DNA of 37,304 nucleotides. It comes from Candidatus Thorarchaeota archaeon. GTDB lineage: Archaea > Asgardarchaeota > Thorarchaeia > Thorarchaeales > Thorarchaeaceae. The notes beneath the pieces were generated by a model, which had not been told where the DNA came from, ran no database searches, and saw only the letters and a program-made list of their open reading frames with translations. Where the stretch lies: the NCBI GenBank assembly GCA_018335335.1, contig JAGXKG010000018.1, forward strand, positions 1 to 37,304, in the 5' to 3' direction. Below are positions 1 to 7,736 of this stretch, piece after piece. Made by a program: the position numbers and the translations under genes. Numbering within the stretch: position 1 is the stretch's first letter; each line of letters starts with the position of its first letter.

Positions 1-566
1 GGGAAGAAGGAAAAGTCTTCAAACTGTTCAGGGGTCTTTGAGACCTTAACCCCCTTGCGTTCGAGACGATCGAACATATGATTCTCCTCATCAACTTTTT
101 TGAAATGCCCATAGGCAGCTGCAATATGTTCCCCTCTTATTCTTGAATCGTCTGGCAGCACTTCTGGATTGTGGGGGACATCGATTCCGCCATCGAGTGC
201 TCCTTTCAGAACAGCAAACACTGAAGACCCTGCAACTGGAGGATTCAATCCTATATCCAATACGGCTTCCTCGATTCCCTCCTCTTTTGCTCTATTTGCT
301 GCGAGAAGGCCCGTAAGATATGCTGCGGGCATGTTTCCCATACCCATATCCCAGCCATATGCATACAGCTCGCTCGAAACCGCTGATGCTACTGTCCGGT
401 CCCCTGAGCGCTTTGCAATGATGAATTGTGCAATAGTTCGTGTATTGGTTCTTCTGACAACCAAACGTGGTTTTCCAGACAATAGAAGTTTCCGTCTGCG
501 ATAGTAGTCAGTGCGCCCTTCTCGACGACGTCTGAATTTGACTTTGTACGTAGATCCACGTGCCAT
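1..566 (-). CDS. rpl18: Large ribosomal subunit protein L18 (uL18), 3' end outside window
   Basis: This protein binds 5S rRNA in the central protuberance of the 50S subunit together with L5. The reading frame opens with MARGSTYKVKFRRRREGRTD and runs through VVRRTNTRTIAQFI and the AYLTGLLAANRA segment typical of archaeal and eukaryotic L18/L5e. It is still open at base 1 after 188 codons, so only the last few residues can be missing. The ATG overlaps the L19e stop by one base (TAATG), which implies coupled translation. It is the last gene of the visible operon; S5, L30, L15 and SecY would be expected beyond the edge. Confidence 0.95.
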   Translation of the reverse strand, partial: MARGSTYKVKFRRRREGRTDYYRRRKLLLSGKPRLVVRRTNTRTIAQFIIAKRSGDRTVASAVSSELYAYGWDMGMGNMPAAYLTGLLAANRAKEEGIEEAVLDIGLNPPVAGSSVFAVLKGALDGGIDVPHNPEVLPDDSRIRGEHIAAAYGHFKKVDEENHMFDRLERKGVKVSKTPEQFEDFSFF

Positions 567-1018
567 TATTCTTCAGTCTCCAAGTTTCTTTCTGAAATGT
601 ATGTTTTCAAGTGTGCAACGTTTCTGAATGTGTTACCCTTGGCTTTCCTGTAGAGGGTTCTGTAGACCGAAGATGTAATCTCACCTTCATCACGCATACG
701 TCGAAGTTCTTTCCTAATTGGCCGGATTTTTCTAATCCAGCGGTCCTTCTTTGACAGCTTCGCGGTAGCCTTACCTTTCTTGCGGCCAGGTCCTTTTCGT
801 TGCCCTTTTCGTCTCTGAGATGCATTGTGTCGTGCTCGGCCTCTGCTGACACCTTTCTTCGCTTTCTTCTGGATGATACCTTCATCAATGAGTCTTCGGA
901 TGTCATTCTTTGTGATGGCTAGGCTTACTTCATCTACCCATTCTGGGTCAATCCAAACACGGGATTTGCCTACACCCATCACTTCTGCAGCTAGTCTTTT
1001 CTGTGCAGTAAGCTTCAT
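566..1018 (-). CDS. rpl19e: Large ribosomal subunit protein L19e (eL19)
   Basis: This is a basic rRNA-binding protein of the 50S subunit found only in archaea and eukaryotes. The 150-aa length is normal for archaea. The N-terminal MKLTAQKRLAAEVM, the RVWIDPEW segment near residue 20, the RRLIDEGII helix and the very basic middle (GRKKGKATA around residue 78) are all characteristic of the family. It follows L32e by one base and overlaps the L18 start by one base. Nothing unusual is seen; no zinc motif is expected or present. Confidence 0.97.
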   Translation of the reverse strand: MKLTAQKRLAAEVMGVGKSRVWIDPEWVDEVSLAITKNDIRRLIDEGIIQKKAKKGVSRGRARHNASQRRKGQRKGPGRKKGKATAKLSKKDRWIRKIRPIRKELRRMRDEGEITSSVYRTLYRKAKGNTFRNVAHLKTYISERNLETEE

Positions 1019-1019
1019 T

Positions 1020-1961
1020 TCATTCCACCTCGATATCTTCTAAGCCTTCGAGCTCTTCGAAGAGTTCTTCTTCGATGATAGCTTCCTCTACACCAGGGTT
1101 GAGAACCCTAAGCATCATTGCATCAGCTTTCTGAATGATATTCTGACGCTTCCTCTCTCCAACAGTACCACCAATCCGGACTGCTTGTCTTGTGGGGTCC
1201 AGTTCTTCTAGGTCTGCGGGGCGATGAACAAGTACTTCTTCGTATCCTGAAGGATGAAGCCCTCGTACTTCCTTAGGTGTACGAAAGCCAGCAGATGGCA
1301 TCTTTATGTGTCCCTTCTTCTTTTCACGGATATCGCTATCAATTCCGCGTACTCGTCTCCAGGAATCATCTACTCTCTTCCATCGGTGAGCTTGATTATG
1401 TCTGAATTTGGGTTTTCGTTGCTTCTTTTTCTTCGCTATTCTCCAAATCCGTTCATCAACTTCTGGTTTGGTATCGATTTCAGGACCAGCTTCTTCTGGA
1501 ACCTCAGTCTCCTTGGGAGGACTTGGCTTCTTTGCCTTCTCGGGAATCATATCTTGGGCCGCCGAAATCATTTCCTCAGCCCTGTTTTCGCTTATTCCAT
1601 CGACCTTGGTAGCGATCTCTCCGGCTTCTGCTTGGGCCAAATCATTGAGATTTTTGTATCCCCCATCAATCAGCCTCTCCTCAAGAGTAGGCCCCACACC
1701 TGATATGTCACTCAACGACGGTTCTTTCTTCTTTGGTTTCTTTCTCTCCTTTTTTGGCTTAGGTACAAGCTTTTTCGCTTGTGCAATAAGGTCCTCAGCT
1801 TTACTCTTGCTGATACCTTTTACTTCTGCAACTTCCTCAGGTTGAGCTTTTGTAAGTTTCTTGAGTGATGAATATCCACTCTCTTTCAATCTCCCCTGTA
1901 ACGTAGGTCCTACGCCATCTAAATCCTTGAGAGTGGGTTTTTCTTTGGAACTTCCTGACAT
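1020..1961 (-). CDS. rpl32e: Large ribosomal subunit protein L32e with two N-terminal helix-hairpin-helix repeats
   Basis: The C-terminal part (about residue 170 onward, with KKQRKPKFRHNQAHRWKRV and the PKEVRGLHPSGYEEVLVH segment) is a standard L32e that binds 23S rRNA. Ordinary archaeal L32e is about 120-150 aa, whereas this one is 313 aa. The extra N-terminus holds two similar units of about 55 residues, each beginning with GVGPTL and containing a second GIS-K/N-A-E hairpin (about residues 8-66 and 80-140). These are Rad51-like helix-hairpin-helix folds. A Pro/Glu-rich linker follows. Haloarchaeal L32e is known to have an N-terminal extension of this general kind; the tandem duplication is the notable part. 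The C-terminus is acidic. The gene sits 13 bases after L6. Confidence 0.95.
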   Translation of the reverse strand: MSGSSKEKPTLKDLDGVGPTLQGRLKESGYSSLKKLTKAQPEEVAEVKGISKSKAEDLIAQAKKLVPKPKKERKKPKKKEPSLSDISGVGPTLEERLIDGGYKNLNDLAQAEAGEIATKVDGISENRAEEMISAAQDMIPEKAKKPSPPKETEVPEEAGPEIDTKPEVDERIWRIAKKKKQRKPKFRHNQAHRWKRVDDSWRRVRGIDSDIREKKKGHIKMPSAGFRTPKEVRGLHPSGYEEVLVHRPADLEELDPTRQAVRIGGTVGERKRQNIIQKADAMMLRVLNPGVEEAIIEEELFEELEGLEDIEVE

Positions 1962-1974
1962 TTCTCTGCCTCCT

Positions 1975-2538
1975 TTAGACTATTGATTCGATTTCGTCGC
2001 CTTTCCTCTTCCTGATGACATAGATTCCATCAAGGAAGATTCGCCTGTCTTTGTCTCTGATCTTCAGGGATTGCTGAATATTGGCTGCTGTTTGAGAAAC
2101 GGCTTCGATATCTATTCCACTAATGATAACGTCATCATCCGTGGTTTCGATTTCCACATCTCCTATTACTCTTGCTCGACGTGGTCCTTGTTCTCCAATG
2201 AAATTCTTGATGAGCACTACGTCTCCGTCACGTTCCACAGTTATTGGAAAGTGACTGTAGACGATTTTCATCTCATAGGTGTATCCTTTTGTCACACCTA
2301 TAATCATGTTGCGAGTGTGCGCAATGACAGTCCCCACCAATGCTCTTGTATTCTTACGAGAAATCGGGGTTGTAGATACTAGCTCGTTTCCTTCTATAGA
2401 GAAATCTACAAGAGGTTCCGGAAAGCTTCTTTCTAAATCACCAAGCTCTCCTGCTACTTTGATTGTCTTTTCCTCGATGGCAACGTCTACTTCATCAGGA
2501 ATCTCTAATCTCTGTTCGTATGCTGCTTCTGTGGACAT
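1975..2538 (-). CDS. rpl6: Large ribosomal subunit protein L6 (uL6)
   Basis: L6 binds 23S rRNA near the factor-binding site of the 50S subunit. The open frame extends upstream to 2589, but the ATG at 2538 (MSTEAAYEQRLEIPD) is preceded at good spacing by GAAGGAGGTT, so the start is set there, giving 187 aa. The duplicated L6 fold is visible: VAIEEKTIKVAGELGDLERSF in the first half, and the second half with RRARVIGDVEIE and GIDIEAVSQTAANI, ending in KDRRIFLDGIYV. These match archaeal L6. The gene lies between S8 (13 bases upstream) and L32e. Confidence 0.95.
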   Translation of the reverse strand: MSTEAAYEQRLEIPDEVDVAIEEKTIKVAGELGDLERSFPEPLVDFSIEGNELVSTTPISRKNTRALVGTVIAHTRNMIIGVTKGYTYEMKIVYSHFPITVERDGDVVLIKNFIGEQGPRRARVIGDVEIETTDDDVIISGIDIEAVSQTAANIQQSLKIRDKDRRIFLDGIYVIRKRKGDEIESIV

Positions 2539-2551
2539 TTTTGAACCTCCT

Positions 2552-2944
2552 TCAATATACATAAGCCAGTAATCTTCCACCAATTCCACGTTTCTTGGCT
2601 TGTCGATGTGTCATGACCCCTTGAGGGGTAGTGATTATGAGAACACCGTAATCATAGGCGGGCAAGTATTCTTTCTCAAACTTCTCATAACCATCATGTT
2701 TGACTGGAAATCTCGGTTTGACTACTCCGCACTTGTTCGTACGGCCCATCAGTTGAACTCTAAATCTACCTGCTTTTCCATCATCAATTCTTTCGAATTC
2801 TCCGATGTATCCAGTCATTTGCATGACTCGAAGTACTCGCTCAATCAGACTAGATGCTGGAGCGATGGATATTTCTGGTTTTCCGACTAATTCCGAGTTA
2901 TAGATGGTTGACATCGCATCAGCCAATGGATCTAATAATGTCAT
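2552..2944 (-). CDS. rps8: Small ribosomal subunit protein S8 (uS8)
   Basis: S8 is a primary 16S rRNA-binding protein that organises the central domain of the 30S subunit. The 130 aa are the normal archaeal length. The N-terminal [14 protein letters not shown], the central [12 protein letters not shown] and the C-terminal signature [20 protein letters not shown] with the [12 protein letters not shown] end are diagnostic. It lies 16 bases after S14 in the conserved order S14-S8-L6. Confidence 0.97.
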   Translation of the reverse strand: MTLLDPLADAMSTIYNSELVGKPEISIAPASSLIERVLRVMQMTGYIGEFERIDDGKAGRFRVQLMGRTNKCGVVKPRFPVKHDGYEKFEKEYLPAYDYGVLIITTPQGVMTHRQAKKRGIGGRLLAYVY

Positions 2945-2960
2945 CTTCCTTCTTGCCTCC

Positions 2961-3125
2961 TTAGCTGTATTTACGGAATCCGAGTTTCTCCGCTACCTCT
3001 CTGAAGCAACGCCGGCAAAGATTTAGATTGTATCGACGAATAATGCCCTGATGTGTACCACAGCGCATACAAGTTCTATTCCCTTTGCCTCTCGGTTTCG
3101 TCTCATTTTTATCATTGTTCGTCAT
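2961..3125 (-). CDS. rps14: Small ribosomal subunit protein S14, zinc-binding type (uS14)
   Basis: A 54-codon frame between L5 and S8 reads [13 protein letters not shown] at its start and ends GFRKYS. It contains CMRC (Cys19, Cys22) and CRRC (Cys37, Cys40), the zinc ribbon of archaeal S14, plus the conserved [13 protein letters not shown] region. S14 sits in the head of the 30S subunit near the decoding region. The position in the L5-S14-S8 order confirms the call. The gene is too short for simple length-based gene finding. The ATG is 11 bases downstream of the L5 stop. Confidence 0.96.
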   Translation of the reverse strand: MTNNDKNETKPRGKGNRTCMRCGTHQGIIRRYNLNLCRRCFREVAEKLGFRKYS

Positions 3126-3136
3126 TATCTGTCACC

Positions 3137-3712
3137 TCAGAAGAGATATGTTCGCTCCCTTTCCTTCTCGAGAATCTCAATGCCAAACTTTTCCTTGATG
3201 AATACCATGCTTTCTTCTGGTGTAAGTCTGTGGCGATATGGTATCTTCTTTTGCCGTTTTCTCCTTCGCTTAATTCTGAAACCAGGCCTCTCTACACATA
3301 CCGTAATATTCATGCCCTGTATGCCGAGATCTGGGTCGTATTCGATACCCGGAATGTTGATATGTTCCTCTATTCCAAATGCGAAATTGCCACTCTGGTC
3401 CCAATTTTTGATTAGGAGTATATTTTCTTTGGCTTCAAGTGCTCTTTCCAAGAAGTTTTCTGCTTTTTCGTGTCGAAGCGTGACTCTTACTCCTATAGGC
3501 TCTCTACGGCGAATACCAAACTCTCGAACCGTCTGTTTCGCTCTCGAGTAAACGGGTTTTTGGTGTGTAAGTTTCTCAAGAATCGTCTCAGCTTTGTCTA
3601 GCTCGTCTCCACCACTAGTGCACATATCAACAACTACTTTCGCTATCTTCGGCTGTCTCATTGGATATGCTTGCCAATCTTGGATGTACAGTTCTTCATT
3701 TGGTATACTCAT
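3137..3712 (-). CDS. rpl5: Large ribosomal subunit protein L5 (uL5)
   Basis: L5 contacts 5S rRNA and the P-site tRNA in the 50S central protuberance. The 191-aa product has the L5 signatures MRQPKIAKVVVDMC, LEKLTHQKPVYSRAKQTVRE, GIRRREPIGVRVTLR and GNFAFGIEEHINIPGIEYDP. The C-terminus is basic (RIKRRRKRQKKI) as in archaeal members. The ATG overlaps the S4e stop in an ATGA, so the two are translationally coupled. S14 follows after 11 bases. Confidence 0.97.
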   Translation of the reverse strand: MSIPNEELYIQDWQAYPMRQPKIAKVVVDMCTSGGDELDKAETILEKLTHQKPVYSRAKQTVREFGIRRREPIGVRVTLRHEKAENFLERALEAKENILLIKNWDQSGNFAFGIEEHINIPGIEYDPDLGIQGMNITVCVERPGFRIKRRRKRQKKIPYRHRLTPEESMVFIKEKFGIEILEKERERTYLF

Positions 3713-4455
3713 TTAGAATCGCCCCCTAAGCTAATCTCGGGCTTATCTTCTCCCACAGCAAAGATGTAATCCAGGGCGGTCTCAAACCTATCGCCCTGTC
3801 TATCTTGAATTGTTACAGTACTCGCATGAGTACCGAGTTGTTTCCGAATTTTTGTAATGGATCCTTCCATACCGACGTTCTTCCCACGTGTGACCAGTGT
3901 ATCTACCCCATCCTTGAGCGGAATGACCTTCAGTATGTCATGTCCAGGTACCGTGATTTTGAGTGTATCATAAGGAGAGTAACTTGATGGGTCCTCATCC
4001 TCAGGAAGCAATATGTTCCTTCCATCGTGGAGCGTAATCTGAACTTTCCCTCCCGGAACCATCTGTTTCTTCTCAATTCTACAAAGCTTGACTTTCGCTT
4101 CCTCTTCATCAATGGGATGTAGTTGAAATCCACCTTTCACATGAGGCAAAAGACGGAATCTCTCATCTGAAGATTCTATATGGATGATATCCATAAGACC
4201 AACCGGGAATCTTGGATCTTTGCGTATGATTCCATCTACTTTCAACTGCCCACTCGAAAGTATCGCCTTTACTTCACGCATGTTTTCGGCGTACCCAAGA
4301 ACTTCTCTCAGTAAGAGAGTTAATGTAAGGCAATGTTCTTTTGGATGTGGTCCCGGCATAACCCTAGCAACGAATTTGTTCTCCTTTCTTGGAATGGGCC
4401 AATGTTTCGGTGCTGGCAAACGTTTCTGGTGCTTTTTCTGTCCGCGGCGTACCAT
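3709..4455 (-). CDS. rps4e: Small ribosomal subunit protein S4e (eS4)
   Basis: S4e is an archaeal/eukaryotic 30S protein. The 248 aa include the N-terminal segment HQKRLPAPKHWPIPRKENKF, an S4-type RNA-binding motif around residues 40-75 (REVLGYAENMREVKAIL, VDGIIRKDPRFPVGLMDII), the central domain with VPGGKVQITLHDGRNI and a KOW-like stretch TRGKNVGMEGSI near the C-terminus. All are in family order. The gene sits 2 bases after L24 and overlaps L5 by 4 bases, which is the normal archaeal place for it. Confidence 0.97.
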   Translation of the reverse strand: MVRRGQKKHQKRLPAPKHWPIPRKENKFVARVMPGPHPKEHCLTLTLLLREVLGYAENMREVKAILSSGQLKVDGIIRKDPRFPVGLMDIIHIESSDERFRLLPHVKGGFQLHPIDEEEAKVKLCRIEKKQMVPGGKVQITLHDGRNILLPEDEDPSSYSPYDTLKITVPGHDILKVIPLKDGVDTLVTRGKNVGMEGSITKIRKQLGTHASTVTIQDRQGDRFETALDYIFAVGEDKPEISLGGDSK

Positions 4456-4457
4456 TT

Positions 4458-4841
4458 CTATTCACTCTCCATGCTTCGCATCATTCTCTTCTCTATTCGT
4501 TCTTCTCTCTCGTCATCCATTTCAGGTTGGAGAAGCATGAGGTTTGAGGGGTGGATTGGCACATTTATCTCCGTGCCATCTGCTTTCTCAGTAGTTGCAC
4601 TATCGAGATAGACTCTTACTTCCTTGTAATCGAGTCGTTCAACAGTACCTTCTGTTTCTCTGAATCGCCCGCGCATAATTTTGACTAAATCGCCTTTCTT
4701 GAGTTTCATAGATCTGAGACCATATTCTTCTCTCAGAAATTCATCTAGTCTCACATTGAACATATTCTTGTGTGAATGTATACTACCCTGATGAATGCGT
4801 TTCCGTTGCTTACTCGGGGATTTTGGACTATCTTTCGTCAA
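4458..4841 (-). CDS. rpl24: Large ribosomal subunit protein L24 (uL24)
   Basis: L24 is an early assembly protein of the 50S subunit that also surrounds the exit tunnel. The 127-aa product has the archaeal/eukaryotic L26e N-terminus (SKQRKRIHQGSIHSHK), a KOW motif at about residues 48-70 (KKGDLVKIMRGRFRETEGTV) and the NVPIHPSNLMLLQP segment. The C-terminus is charged. It lies between L14 (11 bases upstream) and S4e (2 bases downstream). Confidence 0.96.
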   Translation of the reverse strand: MTKDSPKSPSKQRKRIHQGSIHSHKNMFNVRLDEFLREEYGLRSMKLKKGDLVKIMRGRFRETEGTVERLDYKEVRVYLDSATTEKADGTEINVPIHPSNLMLLQPEMDDEREERIEKRMMRSMESE

Positions 4842-4852
4842 CTGTATCTACC

Positions 4853-5275
4853 TCACACTATCTTGGATGCTATGGCCGCTACTCGAGGCCATTTCAGCGT
4901 AACTTCCTTTGCCATTGGTCCTCGTAATTCTGAGCCCTGTGGTTCCCCACCTGGTTTTACAAGGACAGCTGCATTGTCTTCAAATTGAATCCACGACCCG
5001 TCCGGTCGTCTGTAGGGCTGCCGTTGCCGAATGATTACCGCTTGAAGCACCTGTTTCCTGAGTTCTTGTTTTCCTTTGATAACACCGACATTGACCAAAT
5101 CACCAATGCCCGCTTTGCCAATCTTTCTAATAGTGCCTTTGTACCCGAAAACAGTAATGATTTCCAATTCTCTGGCTCCTGAATTATCAGCACACAAAAT
5201 TCGTGCACCGATGGGAAGACCCCTGGCTATTTTCGGCATGAATCTCCTGATTCCTCTCCCAACTTTTCTCGACAT
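4853..5275 (-). CDS. rpl14: Large ribosomal subunit protein L14 (uL14)
   Basis: L14 lies at the subunit interface of the 50S particle. The 140-aa sequence shows the hallmark segments GARILCADNSGARELEII, KAGIGDLVNVGVIKGKQELR, VIIRQRQPYRRPDG and FEDNAAVLVKPGGEPQGSE, and ends WPRVAAIASKIV. Length and motifs match archaeal L14/eukaryotic L23. It follows S17 by 3 bases. Confidence 0.97.
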   Translation of the reverse strand: MSRKVGRGIRRFMPKIARGLPIGARILCADNSGARELEIITVFGYKGTIRKIGKAGIGDLVNVGVIKGKQELRKQVLQAVIIRQRQPYRRPDGSWIQFEDNAAVLVKPGGEPQGSELRGPMAKEVTLKWPRVAAIASKIV

Positions 5276-5278
5276 TGT

Positions 5279-5653
5279 TTACTCCTCCTTTACTGAAATT
5301 GGCGATTGTGCTGACACAACAACACAGGAAACATTCTTGCTAAGTGGTCTACATTCGACTACTTTCACTTGGTCACCTTTCTTGACTTTGATACAAGGTG
5401 GTAAGTGTGCATGTTTCTTTGTTCGGCGACGTTCATATCGGGAATACTTCTTGACAAGAGATATGTAGTCCATCTGGAAGGTGATTGTACTGTGCATCTC
5501 TGTACTTGTTACCACTCCTTCCATGATTTTTCCCCTTACGGGCAAATGTCCATGAAACGGACAATGCGGATCATCACAAACTTCCTCTGGAGGGTCTACT
5601 CCGGGAATACCGATGTTTCTGACTACGTTTTCACCCTTTGCCATTTTTACCAT
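5279..5653 (-). CDS. rps17: Small ribosomal subunit protein S17 (uS17)
   Basis: S17 is a primary 16S rRNA-binding protein. The product (124 aa from the first ATG, 121 aa from the ATG at 5644) has the archaeal motif RNIGIPGVDPPEEVCDDPHC, with the CPFHGHLPVRGK stretch, and the OB-fold core GVVTSTEMHSTITFQMDY and YSRYERRRTKKHAHLPP. The first start overlaps the end of rnp1 by 7 bases and the second lies just beyond it; neither has a clear Shine-Dalgarno, so the exact start is open. Confidence 0.95.
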   Translation of the reverse strand: MVKMAKGENVVRNIGIPGVDPPEEVCDDPHCPFHGHLPVRGKIMEGVVTSTEMHSTITFQMDYISLVKKYSRYERRRTKKHAHLPPCIKVKKGDQVKVVECRPLSKNVSCVVVSAQSPISVKEE

Positions 5654-5931
5654 CTTCTCTTGAGCTTCTGTTTCATTCTTTCCTCAGGTCGTCCTTGCAG
5701 GATATTTCCGTCGACTCGAACAACTCTGCCATCTGGAAGTGAGAAATCAAATACTGCGTTACACTTTGAGATCTTGACAGTGCCAGAGGCAATTTTCAGT
5801 TCCAGCATATTCTTGCTTTCTCTAATGACCTGTCCTTTGTTTGAAATCTGGGTTGGATCCGTTGATTGTGCTACGTGGGCCTTTAGTCCCACCAGCTCGT
5901 GTCTAACGATATTTTCGGGCTGAATTCTCAT
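5647..5931 (-). CDS. rnp1: RNase P protein component 1 (Rpp29/Pop4 homologue)
   Basis: This is one of the archaeal RNase P protein subunits, which support the catalytic RNA in trimming tRNA 5' leaders. The 94-aa sequence begins RIQPENIVRHELVGLKAHV, continues with GQVIRESKNMLELKI and ends in a basic tail (KQKLKRRW), all typical of Rpp29, an Sm-like barrel. It overlaps the L29 stop in an ATGA and S17 at its other end. It is a long-known resident of archaeal ribosomal protein operons. The aIF1 gene often found beside it is absent here. Confidence 0.93.
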   Translation of the reverse strand: MRIQPENIVRHELVGLKAHVAQSTDPTQISNKGQVIRESKNMLELKIASGTVKISKCNAVFDFSLPDGRVVRVDGNILQGRPEERMKQKLKRRW

Positions 5932-6140
5932 CGGGGTACCCCCAGTTCTTCTTCTCGCTCGACTGTAAGAATACGCGCAATGGTTTTCTTCACTTGTCGA
6001 ATCTGATATGGATTCTCAGTTCCCCCACCTGTCGCGACTTCTGTACGAAGACTTGAAAGCTGGTCATACAAATCTTCTAGCCTTCTTTCACGTTCCTCAG
6101 GTGTGAGGTTTCTGATGTCTTGAGCGGTAAGTCTTGCCAT
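5928..6140 (-). CDS. rpl29: Large ribosomal subunit protein L29 (uL29)
   Basis: L29 is a small two-helix 50S protein near the tunnel exit, where it neighbours the SRP docking site. The 70-aa sequence has the pattern LTAQDIRNLTPEERERRLED followed by LRTEVATGG, NPYQIRQVKKTIARILT and a short tail. It lies 3 bases after S3 and overlaps rnp1 by 4 bases. Confidence 0.95.
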   Translation of the reverse strand: MARLTAQDIRNLTPEERERRLEDLYDQLSSLRTEVATGGGTENPYQIRQVKKTIARILTVEREEELGVPR

Positions 6141-6143
6141 TCG

Positions 6144-7055
6144 CTACTCCTCTTCCTTAGTTTCTTCAGTAGATGGATCGAGTTCATCTAGCTCCTCGAG
6201 CTCTTCCAGGGTGCTCTCGGTTTCTGCTACTGTTGGTTCTTCATCTTTTTCTTCTTCAGCAGATTCGGTTTGTTCTTCCTCATGAACTTCTTGAGCTGGC
6301 TCTTCTTCTACCAGCTCCAGCTCGTCAAGTTCTTCAAGTTCACGTAATTCTTCAAGGTCAGTGATACCTTCAGGCACCTCTTCAACTGCTTCTTCCTCTT
6401 CTTCTTCCTTTTCTTCTTCAGGTTCGGCAAGAAGACGCGGTTCTTCTTTCTCCCTGTCTTTTGGTTCTTTAACGTGAATTCTACCAGGGATTTTGGTGTC
6501 TGCTTTCATGATTCTAACTTTGATTCCAATTGATCCTGGTTTCAGAATCGCAATATCATCAGCTTCGTCAACGAACGCTCTGGCGGGTTCACCCGTTTTT
6601 GTGATGGTTCCTTTTCGGAACTTCTGGTAGCGACCACGCCTGCTTGATAGCTTGCCCTTAACAATAATCTCACAGCCCTCGGCTCCAGCCCGCATAATCC
6701 TGTTGATGATCCAGTAGACCATTCTTCTGAATCTAACCCCACGCTCCATTTGCCTTGCAATTCTGGAGGCCATCACCTGAGCGTTGAGCCATGGGTTTTC
6801 TATTTCGCTAACCTCAACTTGCGGGTTGTCTAGCATGAACTGTGTTTCGAGCGTATACGTTAATTCTCGAACATTTGATCCTCGCCGACCAATCACAACA
6901 CCCGGTCGTGAGGCGTAAATGATGATATCAGTTCTCATGGGTCCTTCCTTGATTTCAAGACCCCCATATCCAGCTGTGTTCAGCTCACGGCTTAGAAACT
7001 CGTCAATGGTGAGTTTCTTCACGTTCTGCTCGATGAAATGTTTGATCGCCGACAT
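6144..7055 (-). CDS. rps3: Small ribosomal subunit protein S3 (uS3) with long acidic C-terminal tail
   Basis: S3 forms part of the mRNA entry channel of the 30S subunit. The open frame runs upstream into L22, but the ATG at 7055, two bases downstream of the end of the L22 stop, gives the expected N-terminus MSAIKHFIEQNVKKLTIDEF. The KH domain is clear (RPGVVIGRRGSNVRELT, about residues 49-65), followed by the C-terminal S3 domain with RAGAEGCEIIVKGKLSSRRG and GSIGIKVRIM. From about residue 195 to 303 the protein is a Glu-rich, low-complexity tail with repeated LEELDEL-like units. Archaeal S3 usually ends at 200-250 aa. The tail is likely flexible; its function is unknown. Confidence 0.95.
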   Translation of the reverse strand: MSAIKHFIEQNVKKLTIDEFLSRELNTAGYGGLEIKEGPMRTDIIIYASRPGVVIGRRGSNVRELTYTLETQFMLDNPQVEVSEIENPWLNAQVMASRIARQMERGVRFRRMVYWIINRIMRAGAEGCEIIVKGKLSSRRGRYQKFRKGTITKTGEPARAFVDEADDIAILKPGSIGIKVRIMKADTKIPGRIHVKEPKDREKEEPRLLAEPEEEKEEEEEEAVEEVPEGITDLEELRELEELDELELVEEEPAQEVHEEEQTESAEEEKDEEPTVAETESTLEELEELDELDPSTEETKEEE

Positions 7056-7056
7056 T

Positions 7057-7521
7057 TTAGCCAACCTCTTCAAGCACGATTTCGACATGTGCCGTATGTT
7101 CGAAGTACTCTGTACTTCTTCCAAATGCCCGTTGGATATACTTCTTGTAGGTCCGTCCTTTTTGCGTAGCTGCATGCTTGATTCTGAGGCGGTCTATGTC
7201 GAGACCTTTATGATCAGCATTTGCCTCTGCATTAACTAGGACTTCCCGAATCTTCTTCGATGCCTTTACCGGATGTCCGCCAGTGTGCCATTTCTTCATT
7301 CCAGAGTGGTGGGCCCCTTTCTTCTTGTATTTCTTGTATGGAATCCAGGCCTCTTCATCTATGACCTTATCAAGAAGGTCTAGAGCATCATGTAACATCT
7401 CACCCCTGATTTCGTTACATATCTCCACACAATGCTTGGGGGAGCATCTCATGTTGCGACCACTAGCCACGGCTGTTTTATCCGGGTCTAGGCCTATTAT
7501 GCTATATCCGTAATTGGGCAT
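7057..7521 (-). CDS. rpl22: Large ribosomal subunit protein L22 (uL22)
   Basis: L22 lines the polypeptide exit tunnel. The 154-aa product has the archaeal features KTAVASGRNMRCSPKHCVEI, ALDLLDKVIDEEAWIPYKKY, AHHSGMKKWHTGGHPVKA and the tunnel loop region TQKGRTYKKYIQRAFGR. It is the first gene of this operon: S19, L2, L23, L4 and L3, which usually precede it, are not upstream in the window. A TATA box and a leader of about 190 nt lie ahead of it. Confidence 0.97.
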   Translation of the reverse strand: MPNYGYSIIGLDPDKTAVASGRNMRCSPKHCVEICNEIRGEMLHDALDLLDKVIDEEAWIPYKKYKKKGAHHSGMKKWHTGGHPVKASKKIREVLVNAEANADHKGLDIDRLRIKHAATQKGRTYKKYIQRAFGRSTEYFEHTAHVEIVLEEVG

Positions 7522-7715
7522 AACGGTTCACTTCCCGTGTTTTTGACTCCAAAAGGCACACGTCATGTCAACTCGGTGAGCCGACGAGTCATATGGCGCC
7601 CTCAACAAGTCACCAATAACCTATCCGGCAAACGTATACAGGCGGTTCGCGCACGCAGAACAAGCTGCCTGCACTGCTCCTTCGGTTATTCGATGCTTGT
7701 ATCCCGAGAGCGTCA
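7522..7715 (-). promoter_or_regulatory. GC-rich, potentially structured 5' leader of the L22 ribosomal operon
   Basis: Between the predicted transcription start (about 7713) and the L22 ATG lies a stretch that is visibly more GC-rich than the flanking promoter DNA. On the transcribed strand it can fold: a hairpin around 7635-7672 pairs CAGGC with GCCTG and, inside it, GTTC with GAAC; a second pairing brings ACTC and GAGT together around 7570-7595. No tRNA, 5S rRNA or protein was recognised in it. It may be an autoregulatory leader for the ribosomal proteins or an independent small RNA. The folding was judged by eye only. Confidence 0.4.
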
Positions 7716-7736
7716 CGGTGGTGCGGCAGGAATCTA

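Noticed and set aside
607-906. Minus-strand 99-aa ORF inside L19e
   Set aside because: It lies wholly within L19e in another frame, with no independent signals.
1254-1845. Two overlapping plus-strand ORFs of about 145-149 aa opposite L32e
   Set aside because: They are antisense to a certain ribosomal protein gene in a GC-skewed, Lys/Glu-rich region; their composition (Phe/Ser/Leu-rich) is that of reverse-complement shadows.
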